DNA from: Pseudothermotoga hypogea DSM 11164 = NBRC 106472
GTDB taxonomy: Bacteria > Thermotogota > Thermotogae > Thermotogales > DSM-5069
Reading direction: 5' to 3'
DNA length: 64,000 bases
NCBI RefSeq assembly: GCF_000816145.1
Contig: NZ_CP007141.1
Location: forward strand, 620,001-684,000
Both the position numbers and the translations under genes were made by a program. Positions 44,339 to 54,263 of the stretch are shown in pieces; the stretch's first letter is position 1; each line of letters begins with the position of its first letter. The notes below the pieces were generated by a model that ran no database searches, was not told the DNA's origin, and saw only the letters and a program-made list of their open reading frames with translations.

Positions 44339-45193
44339 TTCTTTTTTTTCCATCATCTTGAGGAAGATTTCAACCAACTTCGGATCGAACATTTTTCCGC
44401 TCTGAACTTTTATCATCTCGAGGGCTTCCTGTTTTGTCTTTGGACCTGTGCCCCATTCGGAGGTCACGAAGTGCGTGAGTTCGTCAAAGTAATCACAGAT
44501 GGCTATGATCCTTGCAAACAACGGTATCTCTTCTTGCTTGAGTCCATCCGGATAACCTTTTCCGTCCCACCGTTCGTGGTGTGACCTCACCGCAGGAACG
44601 ACGTCCCAGAGGTACTCGATCGACGAGAGATAGATCGCCCCCATCACGGTGTGATCCTGGGGCATGTTTTCGAAGATCCTGATCCGCGTTGGCGTGTACA
44701 TCATGAGCTGCTCGATGCCTATCTTGCCAACATCATGAAGCATTGCTGATTCTCGAAGAAGCGCCTGTTCCTTTTCGTCCAGGTCCAGTTCTTTACCCAT
44801 CTCCACACACAAGCGTGTGACCCTTTGGGAATGGCTGAAACCCTCCTTATCTTCCACTTCCATCAACACGACCATCGCCTGTAAGATCCCGCTGACCACC
44901 TTCCTTGCGAACCTGTAGCTTGTGAAAGCGGCCTTGCCGTCTTCTTTGTCCACGTAAGACTTGACGAACGTCCAGATCGAATCGTAAGCATTTGGGTCGT
45001 TCGCGAATCGTGCCACGAGTTTTCCAGAGTCGTACAGTTCGACGAAATCTTTTCGCACGACCAACTGTGGCGACAAATCTGGTTGAAACGCATCGGTTAT
45101 GAACAGATTATTGGACAACGGTTCCTCCGCAGAACAGAGCTTTTCGAATCGTTCAGTCAGATCATCCTTTTCTTTCAGCACCGTGCACACCAT
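44315..45193 (-). CDS. HD-GYP domain protein, probable cyclic di-nucleotide phosphodiesterase
   Basis: 292 aa. HD-GYP domain from about 110: FSHSQRVTRLC, LHDVGKIGI (metal-binding HD) and SHHERWDGKGYPDGL (the GYP motif), followed by AICDYFDEL. Such domains cleave cyclic di-GMP. The N-terminal 100 residues do not match a sensor domain I know. ATG 45193 lies 1 nt after the thrS stop, with GAGGGATGAAGG as ribosome site, so it is co-transcribed with thrS. Confidence 0.88.
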   Translation of the reverse strand: MVCTVLKEKDDLTERFEKLCSAEEPLSNNLFITDAFQPDLSPQLVVRKDFVELYDSGKLVARFANDPNAYDSIWTFVKSYVDKEDGKAAFTSYRFARKVVSGILQAMVVLMEVEDKEGFSHSQRVTRLCVEMGKELDLDEKEQALLRESAMLHDVGKIGIEQLMMYTPTRIRIFENMPQDHTVMGAIYLSSIEYLWDVVPAVRSHHERWDGKGYPDGLKQEEIPLFARIIAICDYFDELTHFVTSEWGTGPKTKQEALEMIKVQSGKMFDPKLVEIFLKMMEKKESSDRVEK

Positions 45194-45196
45194 CCT

Positions 45197-47116
45197 TCAT
45201 CCCTCTAACAAATTCTTCAACGAACGCGTTCTGATTTCCTCAATGACGGTGTTCAACACCTCATCGATATCCTTCGCTCCAAGATCCACACCCTTTCTCG
45301 TCCTCACGGAGATCTTCTTTTCGTTCATCTCCCTGTCACCCACGATGAACATGTAAGGCACCTTCATCGTCTGAGATTCCCTCACTCGGTAAGAGAGTGT
45401 TTCATGCCGTGCGTCGAGTTTGATTCTCACCCCACTGTGCGAGAACTTCTCAACGATCTGCTCCGCGTAGTGTCTGTGCCGATCGGAGATTGGTAGCACC
45501 ACGGCCTGCGTTGGAGCAAGCCAGGTGGGAAAAGCTCCAGCAAAATGTTCGATGAGTATGCCCAAGAATCTTTCCAAGCTTCCATATTTGGCCGTGTGTA
45601 TCATGACCGGCCTGACCTGCGAGCCATCGGCATCCACATAATAAAGGTCGAACCTCTGGGGCATGAGGAAATCCAGTTGTACGGTTGCGCACTGCCACAT
45701 CCTGCCGATGGAATCTTTCACGTGAAAGTCTATCTTTGGTCCATAGAAGGCTCCTTCTCCTTCTTTTATCACGTAAGGAAGTTTGATCGATTCCAACGCG
45801 TTCTTCAACGATTCTGTGGCCATGTTCCAAGTTTCCACGTCACCCATGTGATCCTCTGGCATCGTGCTCAACTCAACCGAATATTCGAAACCGAACTGCG
45901 CGTAGATACGCTCTATGAGTCTGATGATTCCAACGATCTCTTGTTCTATCTGATCGATTCTGCAGAAGATGTGCGCATCGTCCTGGGTGAAGCTTCTCAC
46001 GCGCAGCAAACCGTGAAGTACTCCGCTTCTCTCGTACCTGTGGACTCTACCGAACTCGAAGTATCGGATCGGCAGATCTCTGTAAGACACTGGTTTGTTC
46101 TTGTAGATGAGTATGTGCCCTGGACAGTTCATCGGCTTTATGGCGAAGTTCTGATCCTCCTTCGAGGTGAAATACATGTTCTCCTTGTAGTGGTCCCAGT
46201 GACCAGACATCCTCCACAGCTTCTCACTCATCACCAGGGGTGTCATGACCTCTTGATAACCACTCGACAAGTGTAGTTCCCTCGAAAAATTCATCAGTTC
46301 GCGCAGGATCACCGTACCTGCCGGTGTGAAAATGGGCATGCCCGGTGCGTGATCGTGGTCGATGAAGAATATGCCGAGTGCAGGGCCGAGTTTTCTGTGA
46401 TCCCTCCGTCTGGCTTCCTCGATCATCTCCACATACTTGTTCAGTTCTTCCTCACTCGCAAAGGCTGTTCCGTATATCCTCTGGAGCATGGGGTTGCTCT
46501 CGTTTCCTCTCCAGTAAGCTCCGGAGAGTGACAACAACTTGAAGTGTTTCACGATCCCGGTGGATGGTAGATGAGGACCCCTGCACAGATCCACGAACTC
46601 TCCTTGCTTGTAAAACGTCACCGTTTCTTCCTGCATCTCGCTCAACAGTTCCACCTTGTACTTCTGCCCCCTTTGTTTCATGAACTCGACGGCTTCATCT
46701 TTCTTCATCGTGAAGCGTTCTATGGGGAGATCCTGTTCGATTATCTTTCTCATCTCTTCTTGAATCTTCGGAAGATCCTCTTCTACGATCTTCCCGGAGA
46801 TGATTTCGAAATCGTAGTAAAAGCCGTTCTCTATGACCGGACCTATGCCGAGTAAAACCTTATCTTCACCAAAGATTCTCATCACCGCCTGCGCCATGAT
46901 GTGAGACATGGTGTGCCGGTACACCTGTGGCGCCACGGGATGGTCGAGTGTGACGAACTCGATCTGACCTTCCTCCACCTCATCACGTACATCGATAAGC
47001 TTTCCATCGTGGATTGCGGCTATCACCGTCTTGCGTCCAAGCTTTTCGGCAAGAGATCCGACACTGATGGGAGCTTGAAGCTCCAATTCTCCAACGTCTT
47101 TTATGAAAAGCTTCAT
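45197..47116 (-). CDS. thrS: Threonyl-tRNA synthetase
   Basis: 639-aa class II synthetase. TGS domain (1-60), editing domain with [11 protein letters not shown] (about 70-220), catalytic core with the zinc Cys in MNCPGHIL (about 332), motif 2 [18 protein letters not shown] and motif 3 near WLAPTQAV, then the anticodon-binding domain. ATG 47116 has GGGAGGTG five bases upstream. Confidence 0.98.
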   Translation of the reverse strand: MKLFIKDVGELELQAPISVGSLAEKLGRKTVIAAIHDGKLIDVRDEVEEGQIEFVTLDHPVAPQVYRHTMSHIMAQAVMRIFGEDKVLLGIGPVIENGFYYDFEIISGKIVEEDLPKIQEEMRKIIEQDLPIERFTMKKDEAVEFMKQRGQKYKVELLSEMQEETVTFYKQGEFVDLCRGPHLPSTGIVKHFKLLSLSGAYWRGNESNPMLQRIYGTAFASEEELNKYVEMIEEARRRDHRKLGPALGIFFIDHDHAPGMPIFTPAGTVILRELMNFSRELHLSSGYQEVMTPLVMSEKLWRMSGHWDHYKENMYFTSKEDQNFAIKPMNCPGHILIYKNKPVSYRDLPIRYFEFGRVHRYERSGVLHGLLRVRSFTQDDAHIFCRIDQIEQEIVGIIRLIERIYAQFGFEYSVELSTMPEDHMGDVETWNMATESLKNALESIKLPYVIKEGEGAFYGPKIDFHVKDSIGRMWQCATVQLDFLMPQRFDLYYVDADGSQVRPVMIHTAKYGSLERFLGILIEHFAGAFPTWLAPTQAVVLPISDRHRHYAEQIVEKFSHSGVRIKLDARHETLSYRVRESQTMKVPYMFIVGDREMNEKKISVRTRKGVDLGAKDIDEVLNTVIEEIRTRSLKNLLEG

Positions 47117-47140
47117 TCCGACACCTCCCTTTTTAAGTTA

Positions 47141-47149
47141 ATATTACCA
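47141..47149 (-). promoter_or_regulatory. Possible extended -10 for thrS
   Basis: Minus strand TGGTAATAT (TG-n-TAATAT). The start would be near 47134, about 18 nt before the thrS ATG. Weak -10 match; listed because the 84-nt divergent gap must hold promoters for both sides. Confidence 0.35.
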
Positions 47150-47155
47150 CACAGG

Positions 47156-47164
47156 TGCTATCAT
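47156..47164 (+). promoter_or_regulatory. Possible extended -10 for nagA-smc
   Basis: TGCTATCAT (TG-n-TATCAT) on the plus strand. The start would be near 47171, about 30 nt before nagA. No clear -35. It lies back to back with the thrS candidate. Confidence 0.4.
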
Positions 47165-47200
47165 AATTAGTGATGTACCAAGAAATTTTTCGATTGCGGA

Positions 47201-48337
47201 GTGATGAGGTTGAGGATAAGGGCCAAACGGCTGTTCACACCGCTGAGAGAGTTCAAAGACGTTTGTGTCACGATCGAAAACGGCAGAATCACATCCATAG
47301 GGAAAAGCAGGCTCGTGGCGGAACAGAGATATCCCATCCTTGCCCCCGCATTCATAGACAGCCACACGCATGGTGCGGTCGGCATAGATGTGATGAGCGC
47401 GACAGTCGAAGATTTTCTGAAACTCTCCGCATTCTACGCGCAGCATGGCGTTGGACTCTTCTTTCCAACGACCGTGTCTGACACGTTCAACAGTTTGTCA
47501 AAAGTGGCGGAAACTGTCAGACAAGCAATGAAAAGTGATATGCTGAAAGCGAAGATCGGTGGCCTCTATGTCGAAGGACCTTATCTGAGTCCGGTGAAGA
47601 GCGGGGCACACAGGAAAGATTTGCTCAAGGAACCTGATCTCGAGGAGCTTTCAAGGTTCGTTTCTGAGTACGGCGATGTCGTCAAAATTTTCGCCATCGC
47701 ACCGGAGCTTGAGGGTGCAAAAGAGACGATCCAATTACTGCGAAGGCATAGAATAGTCGTGAGCATCGCACACACGAACGCCACCTACAAAGAGACTCTG
47801 CAAGCGATAGAGGCAGGAGCGAACCGGGCAACGCACGTGTTCAACGCGATGAGACCGTTTGATCACAGAGAACCCGGCGTGATTGGAGCCATTCTGACGA
47901 ACAAGAACGTGCACTGTGAGATCATATGCGATCTGGTGCACCTTCATTCAGCGTCAATCGAGATCGTTCTCAAAACTAAGGGGCCTTTCAAGACCCTGTT
48001 GATCAGCGATTCCATTTCCGCCACGGGACTCGAAGATGGCATCTACGAACTCGGTCAAATGAAGGTCGAGGTCAAACAGGGTGTTGCCACGCTCTGCAGG
48101 CAAAACGTTCTTGCGGGAAGCACGTTGACGATCGATCGTGCGGTCAAGAATCTTGTCTTCGGTCTTGGAATACCGCTCAGGTCTGCTCTCGTCATGGCGA
48201 GTTTCACGGTGAGCAAAGCGAGTGGGATGAAGCCCAACCTGATCGCGGAAGGGATGGCTGCAAACATCGTGGCACTGGATGAAGAACTCACACCGCTGGC
48301 ACTTTACGTGGATGGCCAGTTGGTTCATCGGCGTTGA
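47201..48337 (+). CDS. nagA: N-acetylglucosamine-6-phosphate deacetylase
   Basis: 378-aa amidohydrolase-fold enzyme releasing acetate from GlcNAc-6-P. Metal-site DSHTHG (53-58), Glu125 in YVEGPYLSP, SIAHTNAT, THVFNAMRPFDHREPG and the catalytic Asp in ISDSISATG. The metal-binding Glu and two His are present. The start is uncertain: GTG 47201, ATG 47204 and TTG 47210 are all close to GCGGAGTG. Followed by smc after 16 nt. No nagB is adjacent. Confidence 0.92.
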   Translation: MMRLRIRAKRLFTPLREFKDVCVTIENGRITSIGKSRLVAEQRYPILAPAFIDSHTHGAVGIDVMSATVEDFLKLSAFYAQHGVGLFFPTTVSDTFNSLSKVAETVRQAMKSDMLKAKIGGLYVEGPYLSPVKSGAHRKDLLKEPDLEELSRFVSEYGDVVKIFAIAPELEGAKETIQLLRRHRIVVSIAHTNATYKETLQAIEAGANRATHVFNAMRPFDHREPGVIGAILTNKNVHCEIICDLVHLHSASIEIVLKTKGPFKTLLISDSISATGLEDGIYELGQMKVEVKQGVATLCRQNVLAGSTLTIDRAVKNLVFGLGIPLRSALVMASFTVSKASGMKPNLIAEGMAANIVALDEELTPLALYVDGQLVHRR

Positions 48338-48353
48338 ATGAGGGGGAAAGACG

Positions 48354-51300
48354 GTGAGACTCAAGAGCATGTTTTTGCACGGTTTCAAATCGTTCGCCAG
48401 GCCCACACGATTGAACTTCTCGGAGGGGATCACGGCGATAGTTGGCCCGAACGGTGGGGGAAAATCAAACGTTGTCGATGCGATTCGCTGGGTCTTTGGA
48501 GAACAATCGATGAAACAGCTCCGTGCGGAAGAGAAATTCGACATCATCTTCGCAGGATCGAGCAGCACACCCGCTGGCTCTTTCGCCTACGTTGAACTCG
48601 TTTTCGAGCACGACGGTGATACGCTCAGCGTTGCGCGCTCTCTCTCCTCTGACGGAAAGAACGTCTACATGCTCAACGGCGAACCTGTTCGACTGAAAGA
48701 TATCCACGAAAGGTTTGCGGGAACCGGTGTGGGCAAAGAACTGTACTCGATAGTCGGACAGGGACAAATAGAACGCATCACGAACGCGATGCCACAGGAG
48801 ATGAGGATGCTTTTTGAAGAGGCGGCGGGCACCTCGTTCTACAGAGAAAAGAAGAGAGAAGCCCTCGTGAGACTCGAGAACGTCTCCAACAACCTGGCGC
48901 GCATAGAGGATCTGTTGATCGAGCTGGACAAACAGAGAAAATCCCTCTACCTCAAGGCCAAGAGGGCCGAACGTTACGTGGAGTACTCGCAAAGGCTTGA
49001 ACAGGTAAGAAAATTCTTCTTCGGAAACGTCCTGAAGAGAGACCTCAAGAGACTGGAAAATCTCGAAACGCAATTCGGCGAAAACCAAGAAAAGATCAAC
49101 CAGGTTCAGAAAAAAATCATAGAACTTGAATCGCAGTGGTCTGCACTGAAAGAAGAGTTTGCCGACGTGGACAAGGAAATAGAAACGTTCACGAATTTGC
49201 TCGAAGATTACAAGAAGAGACAAACCGCACTGACTGAAATGAGGGAGATCTACAGCAAAAAATTGAGTGAGATGGAGGCTCATTACGTTGAACTCACGAC
49301 CAAGACTTACCTGATCGACGAACAAGTGTCCCAGCTCAAAAAAAGGAAAGATGAACTCAGTCTCATCTTCAAAGCCCTTCTTGAGGAAGTGAAACAGAAG
49401 GAACAACAACTGAAACAGGTCGAAGAAACGAGGCAGAACATACTTTCCAGATACTCAGAAAAGGAAAAGAACGCGCTACTTTTGAGAGAACAGCTTGCGT
49501 CAATGGAGAAGAAAAGAATCTCACTGGAGAACGAGCTGAACAAGCTGGATGAAACGATGGAAGACCTTAAAAAAAGGATCTCGATGCTCCAAGCACAGTT
49601 AACGTCGAAGGTGGAACGACTCAACGCACTTCAGTACGAGCTCTCGACGTTGTTCGAAAAGTCCAGCAAGACGAGTGATCGTAAGAACAGGCTCTCGGAA
49701 GAACTCAAAGAAATCGAAACGCAGACCAATCGGTTGAAGGTTCAGCGCGAGCAGTTGATCGCGAAGCTTGAGAACGTTCAGAGAAACTTGAGGTACCTGG
49801 ACGAAGAGGAGAAAAGGCTCCGCAGTTTGATAGCGAGTTACGAAGGTTACTCTCGGGCAGTGAGGGCCATCTTCGCCAGAAAGGCTGAGGGAGAGTTCAA
49901 CAACGTACACGACGTGGTGGGAAACCTCCTCAACTTTCAGCTCGAACATGCCAGGGCGATCGAAGCTCTCCTGGGTGGCGCCGTGCAGCACGTGGTCGTG
50001 GAGCGTGCGGAAGACGCCCAAACGATCATAGAATGGCTAAAGCGAGAGAAAATAGGTCGAGTCACGTTCTTACCATTAGATCTGATAGAATCACAGTTCG
50101 CAAGGTTGAGGGATGTGGAGAGCCATCCGGGGTTCGTGGGCTACGCCGCACAGCTGGTCACAGTCTCGCCTCAGTTCTCGAGTCTGCCGAACTATCTGTT
50201 TGGAAGCGACATAGTTGTCAAGAGTTTGGAAGATGCCATAGACATGAAGCGAAAATACCGATTGAGGTGCAGGATCGCGACACTTGAAGGAGAACTCATC
50301 GGACCACACGGTTCCATCACGGGTGGAGAAACACCCTACGACAGGAGTGATTCGCTCGTTGTCAGAAAGGCTAAGCTCAACGAGATAGCGTCGCAACGAG
50401 TGCAGTTGATGTCTGTCGAAAGACAGCTCGATTCCGAGTTGAGGCAAATAGAGAAGGAGCTCGATGAGTTGAAGAGACATCACGAACTCGTCGAGAAGGA
50501 ACTCGTGGAAGTTTTGACGCAGGACAGCTTGAATAAAAGGATGATAGAAGAACTCTCCAGAACCTTTGAGGATGTGAAGAAAGAACTCGATTCACTGCAA
50601 CAACTCGAGCGGGAATACAAAAGCCGTTCTGAGGGTTTGAAGCTCAGAAAACAAGAAATTTTCAATCAACTGGACGAGGTGCGCTGTCAGGTCGAAGAAC
50701 TTCAGAAGAATATCGAGAGTTTCGACAAGGAGTTGCAGCTCGAGAAACAATCACTGGATGAGATCTCCAGCAAGTACATGGAACTGAAGGCGGAACTCAC
50801 CGGGGCTTTGGAGAAAAGATTGCACTACGAATCGGAACTGGAGAGGATCAAGAACCAGATAGAAAAATCAACGGAGGAGAAAGTCAACCTTCAAAAACAG
50901 AGCGTAGAGCTCGAAACGCAGATAGAGAAAATCAAGCTCGAGCTTCTGGAGAACTCGAGAGAACTCGAATCTATACGCAAAGAAACGGAAGAACTCTTCG
51001 AATCGATGAAAATGCAGAGGATGGACAAAGATCAAAAACTTGCACAGTTGAACGATATAGAAATGAGGATGAACGAACTAAAAGAAGAGAGAGAAAAGCT
51101 CAGAGAAAACTCGCACCACCTCGAGCTTCTGATTCAGGAAGTCAGGAACAGGATTGAACAGCACTTGAAGGAAATCGATATCGAGTCCGCACAACAAGTC
51201 GAGGAACTCACTGAAGAAACTCTCGAATCGCTGAAGAACGAGATGGAGGATCTGCAGAACAAGATCAAGTACCTTGGGCCGGTGGACCTCACAGCCATCG

Positions 51301-51905
51301 ACGAGTACAACGAGGTCGAAAGAAGGTACGAGGAACTCGCGGTGGAGAAGAAAGATCTCGAGGAGTCGAAAAAGAAGATCGAGGAACTCATTCAAAAAAC
51401 CGACGAGGAAGCGAGGAAACGATTCATGGACGTTTACGAGCAAGTCAACGCGGCCTTCTCGCGCTACATTTCCCAGCTCTTCCCCGGCGCAGAAGGTGAG
51501 ATAAGGTTAGAATCCGGAAAGGATTTACTCGAGGCGGGCCTCGAGATATCCCTGAAAAAACCTGGAAAAAGGGTTCAGAAGCTTCAGTTGCTCTCTGGAG
51601 GAGAAAAATCGCTCGTGGGCATCGCACTTTTGTTTTCGCTCATGGAGGTCAATCCGAGCCCATTCTACGTGCTCGACGAAATCGACGCTGCGCTCGACGA
51701 GTTCAACGCAGAAAGGTTCAAAAGGATGCTCACGATCAACAAAGATCGTGCACAGTTCATAGTGATCACGCACAACAAGGTCGTCATGGAAGCAGCAAAC
51801 GTTCTGCACGGGGTGACCATGGTGGATGGTGTGTCAAACGTCGTTCCTGTAGAGTTGGAGACTCTGAGTGTTCAGGAGGAGTTGTATGGAAGAAAAGACA
51901 ATTGA
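48354..51905 (+). CDS. smc: Chromosome segregation protein SMC
   Basis: 1,183 aa. N-terminal head with FKSFARPT and Walker A GPNGGGKSN (31-39). Long coiled coils (about 170-500 and 650-1010) flank the hinge, which includes HDVVGNLLNFQLEHARAIEA and GPHGSITGG. The C-terminal head has LSGGEKSL (about 1080) and Walker B YVLDEIDAALD (about 1105). The start is GTG 48354 after GAGGGGGAAA. No scpA or scpB is next to it. The last 20 nt overlap the Nudix gene. Confidence 0.97.
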   Translation: MRLKSMFLHGFKSFARPTRLNFSEGITAIVGPNGGGKSNVVDAIRWVFGEQSMKQLRAEEKFDIIFAGSSSTPAGSFAYVELVFEHDGDTLSVARSLSSDGKNVYMLNGEPVRLKDIHERFAGTGVGKELYSIVGQGQIERITNAMPQEMRMLFEEAAGTSFYREKKREALVRLENVSNNLARIEDLLIELDKQRKSLYLKAKRAERYVEYSQRLEQVRKFFFGNVLKRDLKRLENLETQFGENQEKINQVQKKIIELESQWSALKEEFADVDKEIETFTNLLEDYKKRQTALTEMREIYSKKLSEMEAHYVELTTKTYLIDEQVSQLKKRKDELSLIFKALLEEVKQKEQQLKQVEETRQNILSRYSEKEKNALLLREQLASMEKKRISLENELNKLDETMEDLKKRISMLQAQLTSKVERLNALQYELSTLFEKSSKTSDRKNRLSEELKEIETQTNRLKVQREQLIAKLENVQRNLRYLDEEEKRLRSLIASYEGYSRAVRAIFARKAEGEFNNVHDVVGNLLNFQLEHARAIEALLGGAVQHVVVERAEDAQTIIEWLKREKIGRVTFLPLDLIESQFARLRDVESHPGFVGYAAQLVTVSPQFSSLPNYLFGSDIVVKSLEDAIDMKRKYRLRCRIATLEGELIGPHGSITGGETPYDRSDSLVVRKAKLNEIASQRVQLMSVERQLDSELRQIEKELDELKRHHELVEKELVEVLTQDSLNKRMIEELSRTFEDVKKELDSLQQLEREYKSRSEGLKLRKQEIFNQLDEVRCQVEELQKNIESFDKELQLEKQSLDEISSKYMELKAELTGALEKRLHYESELERIKNQIEKSTEEKVNLQKQSVELETQIEKIKLELLENSRELESIRKETEELFESMKMQRMDKDQKLAQLNDIEMRMNELKEEREKLRENSHHLELLIQEVRNRIEQHLKEIDIESAQQVEELTEETLESLKNEMEDLQNKIKYLGPVDLTAIDEYNEVERRYEELAVEKKDLEESKKKIEELIQKTDEEARKRFMDVYEQVNAAFSRYISQLFPGAEGEIRLESGKDLLEAGLEISLKKPGKRVQKLQLLSGGEKSLVGIALLFSLMEVNPSPFYVLDEIDAALDEFNAERFKRMLTINKDRAQFIVITHNKVVMEAANVLHGVTMVDGVSNVVPVELETLSVQEELYGRKDN

Positions 51906-52413
51906 GAGCAAAGTCGTTTTCACTGGTAGAATCATCACGGTCAAGGTCGATCGAGTGTTGCTCGAGAACGATCGAACTTCCTTCAGGGAGGTCGTTTTGC
52001 ATCCGGGAGCGGTGGCCGTGCTCCCAGTATTTGAAAACGGCGATGTGGTTCTGGTGAAGCAGTTCAGATATCCCGTTGGGGAAGTGTTGATCGAGGTCCC
52101 GGCAGGAAAGCTGGATCAGGGTGAGGATCCAGAAGAATGTGCCCTGAGAGAACTTCGAGAAGAGACGGGTATAAGAGCGGACAAAGTTCACTACGTCGGT
52201 TTCATATACACGAGTCCCGGTTTTTCAAACGAAAAGATCCACCTTTACATTGCAGAACAGCTGAGTCAATCGGAGCAGGAACTCGACTTCGACGAGATCG
52301 TGGAGACGATCAGACTACCGTTGAAAGACGCATTCAAAATGTGTGTGGAAGGAAAGATAACGGACGCGAAGACGATCGCTCTGTTGTCCATCGCATTTTT
52401 GAAAAGGAGTTGA
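51886..52413 (+). CDS. Nudix hydrolase, ADP-ribose pyrophosphatase type
   Basis: 175 aa from ATG 51886, with AGGAGGAG six bases upstream, inside the smc end. Complete Nudix box at about 75-97 (GKLDQGEDPEE followed by REETGI). Upstream VVLVKQFRYPVGEVLIEVPAG is the ADP-ribose pyrophosphatase pattern, and YTSPGFSNEKIHLY after the box fits that subfamily. Likely hydrolyses ADP-ribose to AMP and ribose 5-phosphate. Confidence 0.92.
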   Translation: MEEKTIESKVVFTGRIITVKVDRVLLENDRTSFREVVLHPGAVAVLPVFENGDVVLVKQFRYPVGEVLIEVPAGKLDQGEDPEECALRELREETGIRADKVHYVGFIYTSPGFSNEKIHLYIAEQLSQSEQELDFDEIVETIRLPLKDAFKMCVEGKITDAKTIALLSIAFLKRS

Positions 52414-52418
52414 AAAGC

Positions 52419-53000
52419 GTGGTGAGAGTTGTTTTGAACGGCAAGGAAATGGTTTTCACGAAGGAAGACTTCAAGGACCTGGGTGAGCTCTACGAACACG
52501 TCGCACCGAAGGGCATGGTCTTGAAGACGATCACCATAAACGATGAGAGAATCGAGACTCAGAAACTCTCGGAAAGACTGTCTGAACCATTGCGGGACAA
52601 TGATAACATCGTCATGGAGTTCGCAACCCCTCAAGATTATCTCGAAGAAATGTTGCCCAGCGTGCTGCGTTACATAGACACGGTGATTGGTCTGCTTCCA
52701 GGTGTGGCGGCAAGGGTCAGAGAACTTGAGCCCCAAGCGTTCAAGGACATCGAGGATCTGTCCAACGCCATTTCGGCGTTAGACGATCTGAGGCAGAGCG
52801 TTCAGGCGATCGTACCGATGGGGACCAGCGACAGTTCACAGGTGGTTTCCAAACTGAAGAGTTTCCTGCAAGCCTTGGAACAACAGAACATGGCGATGAT
52901 AGCAGAGTGTTTGGAGAACGACATGCCGCAGGTGATGCGTTTCTATTCGAACTTGTTCACAGAGGCTCTCTCGAAATTGAGGGAGGCGAAGATTCCATGA
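52419..53000 (+). CDS. Unknown protein coupled to fliS
   Basis: 193 aa from GTG 52419 or the adjacent GTG 52422, with AAGGAG nine bases upstream; the open frame beyond runs through the Nudix gene and is not protein. Residues 1-70 look like a small mixed alpha/beta domain, including LKTITINDERI. Residues 75-193 are mainly helical (LPSVLRYIDTVIGLLPGVAA to the end). No family recognised. Its stop overlaps the fliS start (ATGA), so a flagellar or chaperone role is possible by context only. Confidence 0.78.
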   Translation: MVRVVLNGKEMVFTKEDFKDLGELYEHVAPKGMVLKTITINDERIETQKLSERLSEPLRDNDNIVMEFATPQDYLEEMLPSVLRYIDTVIGLLPGVAARVRELEPQAFKDIEDLSNAISALDDLRQSVQAIVPMGTSDSSQVVSKLKSFLQALEQQNMAMIAECLENDMPQVMRFYSNLFTEALSKLREAKIP

Positions 53001-53401
53001 TGAAGGATCAGTACCTCGAGAACGCCGTGTTGACCGCCAGCCCGGCGAAGTTGGTAGAAATGCTCTACGAAAAATCCGTAGAATTGCTGAAAGAGGCGAA
53101 AGAATTGATCGAAAAAGAGCTCTTTCTGGAGGCTAACGAAAGGATCAAGAGGGTACAGGACATAGTGATAGAACTGAACGCGTCTTTGGACATGGAAAAA
53201 GGAGGCCAAATCGCCGAGTCTTTGAGGTCACTCTATCTGTACATGTACAGGACGTTGGTGGAAGCGAACATCAAGAAAGATATCAAGAAAATTGACGAAA
53301 TCCTGGGATATTTCGAAGAACTGCTGGAAGCATGGAGAACAGCGATGAAGTCCGCCAGCGTCGACAAGAAACCTCAGGGGGGGTTCAGCGTCTCGGTGTG
53401 A
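52997..53401 (+). CDS. fliS: Flagellar secretion chaperone FliS
   Basis: 134 aa. YLENAVLTASPAKLVEMLYEKSVELL is the FliS N-terminal signature, followed by a four-helix bundle and the conserved RSLYLYMYRTLVEANIKKD. It keeps flagellin soluble until export. ATG 52997 overlaps the previous stop as ATGA; a second ATG follows directly at 53000. It is isolated from other flagellar genes here (no fliD or fliC in the window). Confidence 0.93.
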   Translation: MMKDQYLENAVLTASPAKLVEMLYEKSVELLKEAKELIEKELFLEANERIKRVQDIVIELNASLDMEKGGQIAESLRSLYLYMYRTLVEANIKKDIKKIDEILGYFEELLEAWRTAMKSASVDKKPQGGFSVSV

Positions 53402-53413
53402 TGGGGTGAACTC

Positions 53414-54253
53414 ATGTACGAAACGGTGAAAGTTTCCGAGTTTCCCACTTTGAGACTTTTGAACTTGGTGAACGAGGTTTTTGAAGATTATCCACTGCAC
53501 GTCGAATGGGATCTGTTTTCCTTCAATCAGGACGTGCGTGAGAATTCCATCTCACTGTCTGATTCTTACGTCTTTCTTAAAGATGACAGACCCGTGGGAT
53601 TCATCCTGTGCTGCGTGAGGAGAAGCAGAGGAAGAATCGACTCGATGGGTGTGATCAAGGAAGAGAGAGGAAAAGGTCTCGGTGGAAAGATGCTCTCCTT
53701 CGCACTCGATGTGCTGAGGAACAGAGGGGTTTCAAGTGTCGTGTTGGAAGTTCTCGCAAGCCAGGAAGAGGTCGTGAAGTTCTATTCGAAGTTCGGATTC
53801 AGAGTCACAAGAAGGCTCGTTTCCATGATCAAGAACGTTCCGAATCCCAGGCCATCCATCCGTTTTCTCAAGACAGAGAGAGAATCGATCCACAAGAGCG
53901 CACTCGAGGCGATGGTAAGACTTTCCAGACGACCAAACTGGCAGAGAGAACCTCTTACGCTCTTGCTTTCGGGTGACAGATACAAAATGGCCAGAGTAGG
54001 ACAACGACTTGCAGGATACGTGGTGTGGGGTAAAGGTGAAGAAAACGCGTTCATCGTCGATTGCTCACCGATCAACGATGAGAGCATCTACGCAGAACTT
54101 CTCGAGCAAGCTGTGAACTACGTGTGTCAAGTCGAAGAAAGATCTGTTTGCTTCGTTGGCAACGTTCCTGAGGACGATCCACTTTATCGTGCAGCCGAGC
54201 AGGCTGGCTTTCAACCGCTCTTCGAACAGTACGAAATGTTGCTTCAACTCTGA
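53414..54253 (+). CDS. GNAT acetyltransferase, two-domain
   Basis: 279 aa. N-terminal GNAT domain (about 1-145) with acetyl-CoA loop ERGKGLGGKML (84-94) and KFYSKFGFRVTRR. The second half (150-279) looks like a degenerate GNAT-like repeat (YKMARVGQRLAGYVVWG, followed by AAEQAGFQPLFEQYEM) without a clear pyrophosphate loop. Substrate unknown. ATG 53414 has GGGGTGA upstream, 12 nt after fliS. Confidence 0.86.
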   Translation: MYETVKVSEFPTLRLLNLVNEVFEDYPLHVEWDLFSFNQDVRENSISLSDSYVFLKDDRPVGFILCCVRRSRGRIDSMGVIKEERGKGLGGKMLSFALDVLRNRGVSSVVLEVLASQEEVVKFYSKFGFRVTRRLVSMIKNVPNPRPSIRFLKTERESIHKSALEAMVRLSRRPNWQREPLTLLLSGDRYKMARVGQRLAGYVVWGKGEENAFIVDCSPINDESIYAELLEQAVNYVCQVEERSVCFVGNVPEDDPLYRAAEQAGFQPLFEQYEMLLQL

Positions 54254-54263
54254 GGTGATCAAG

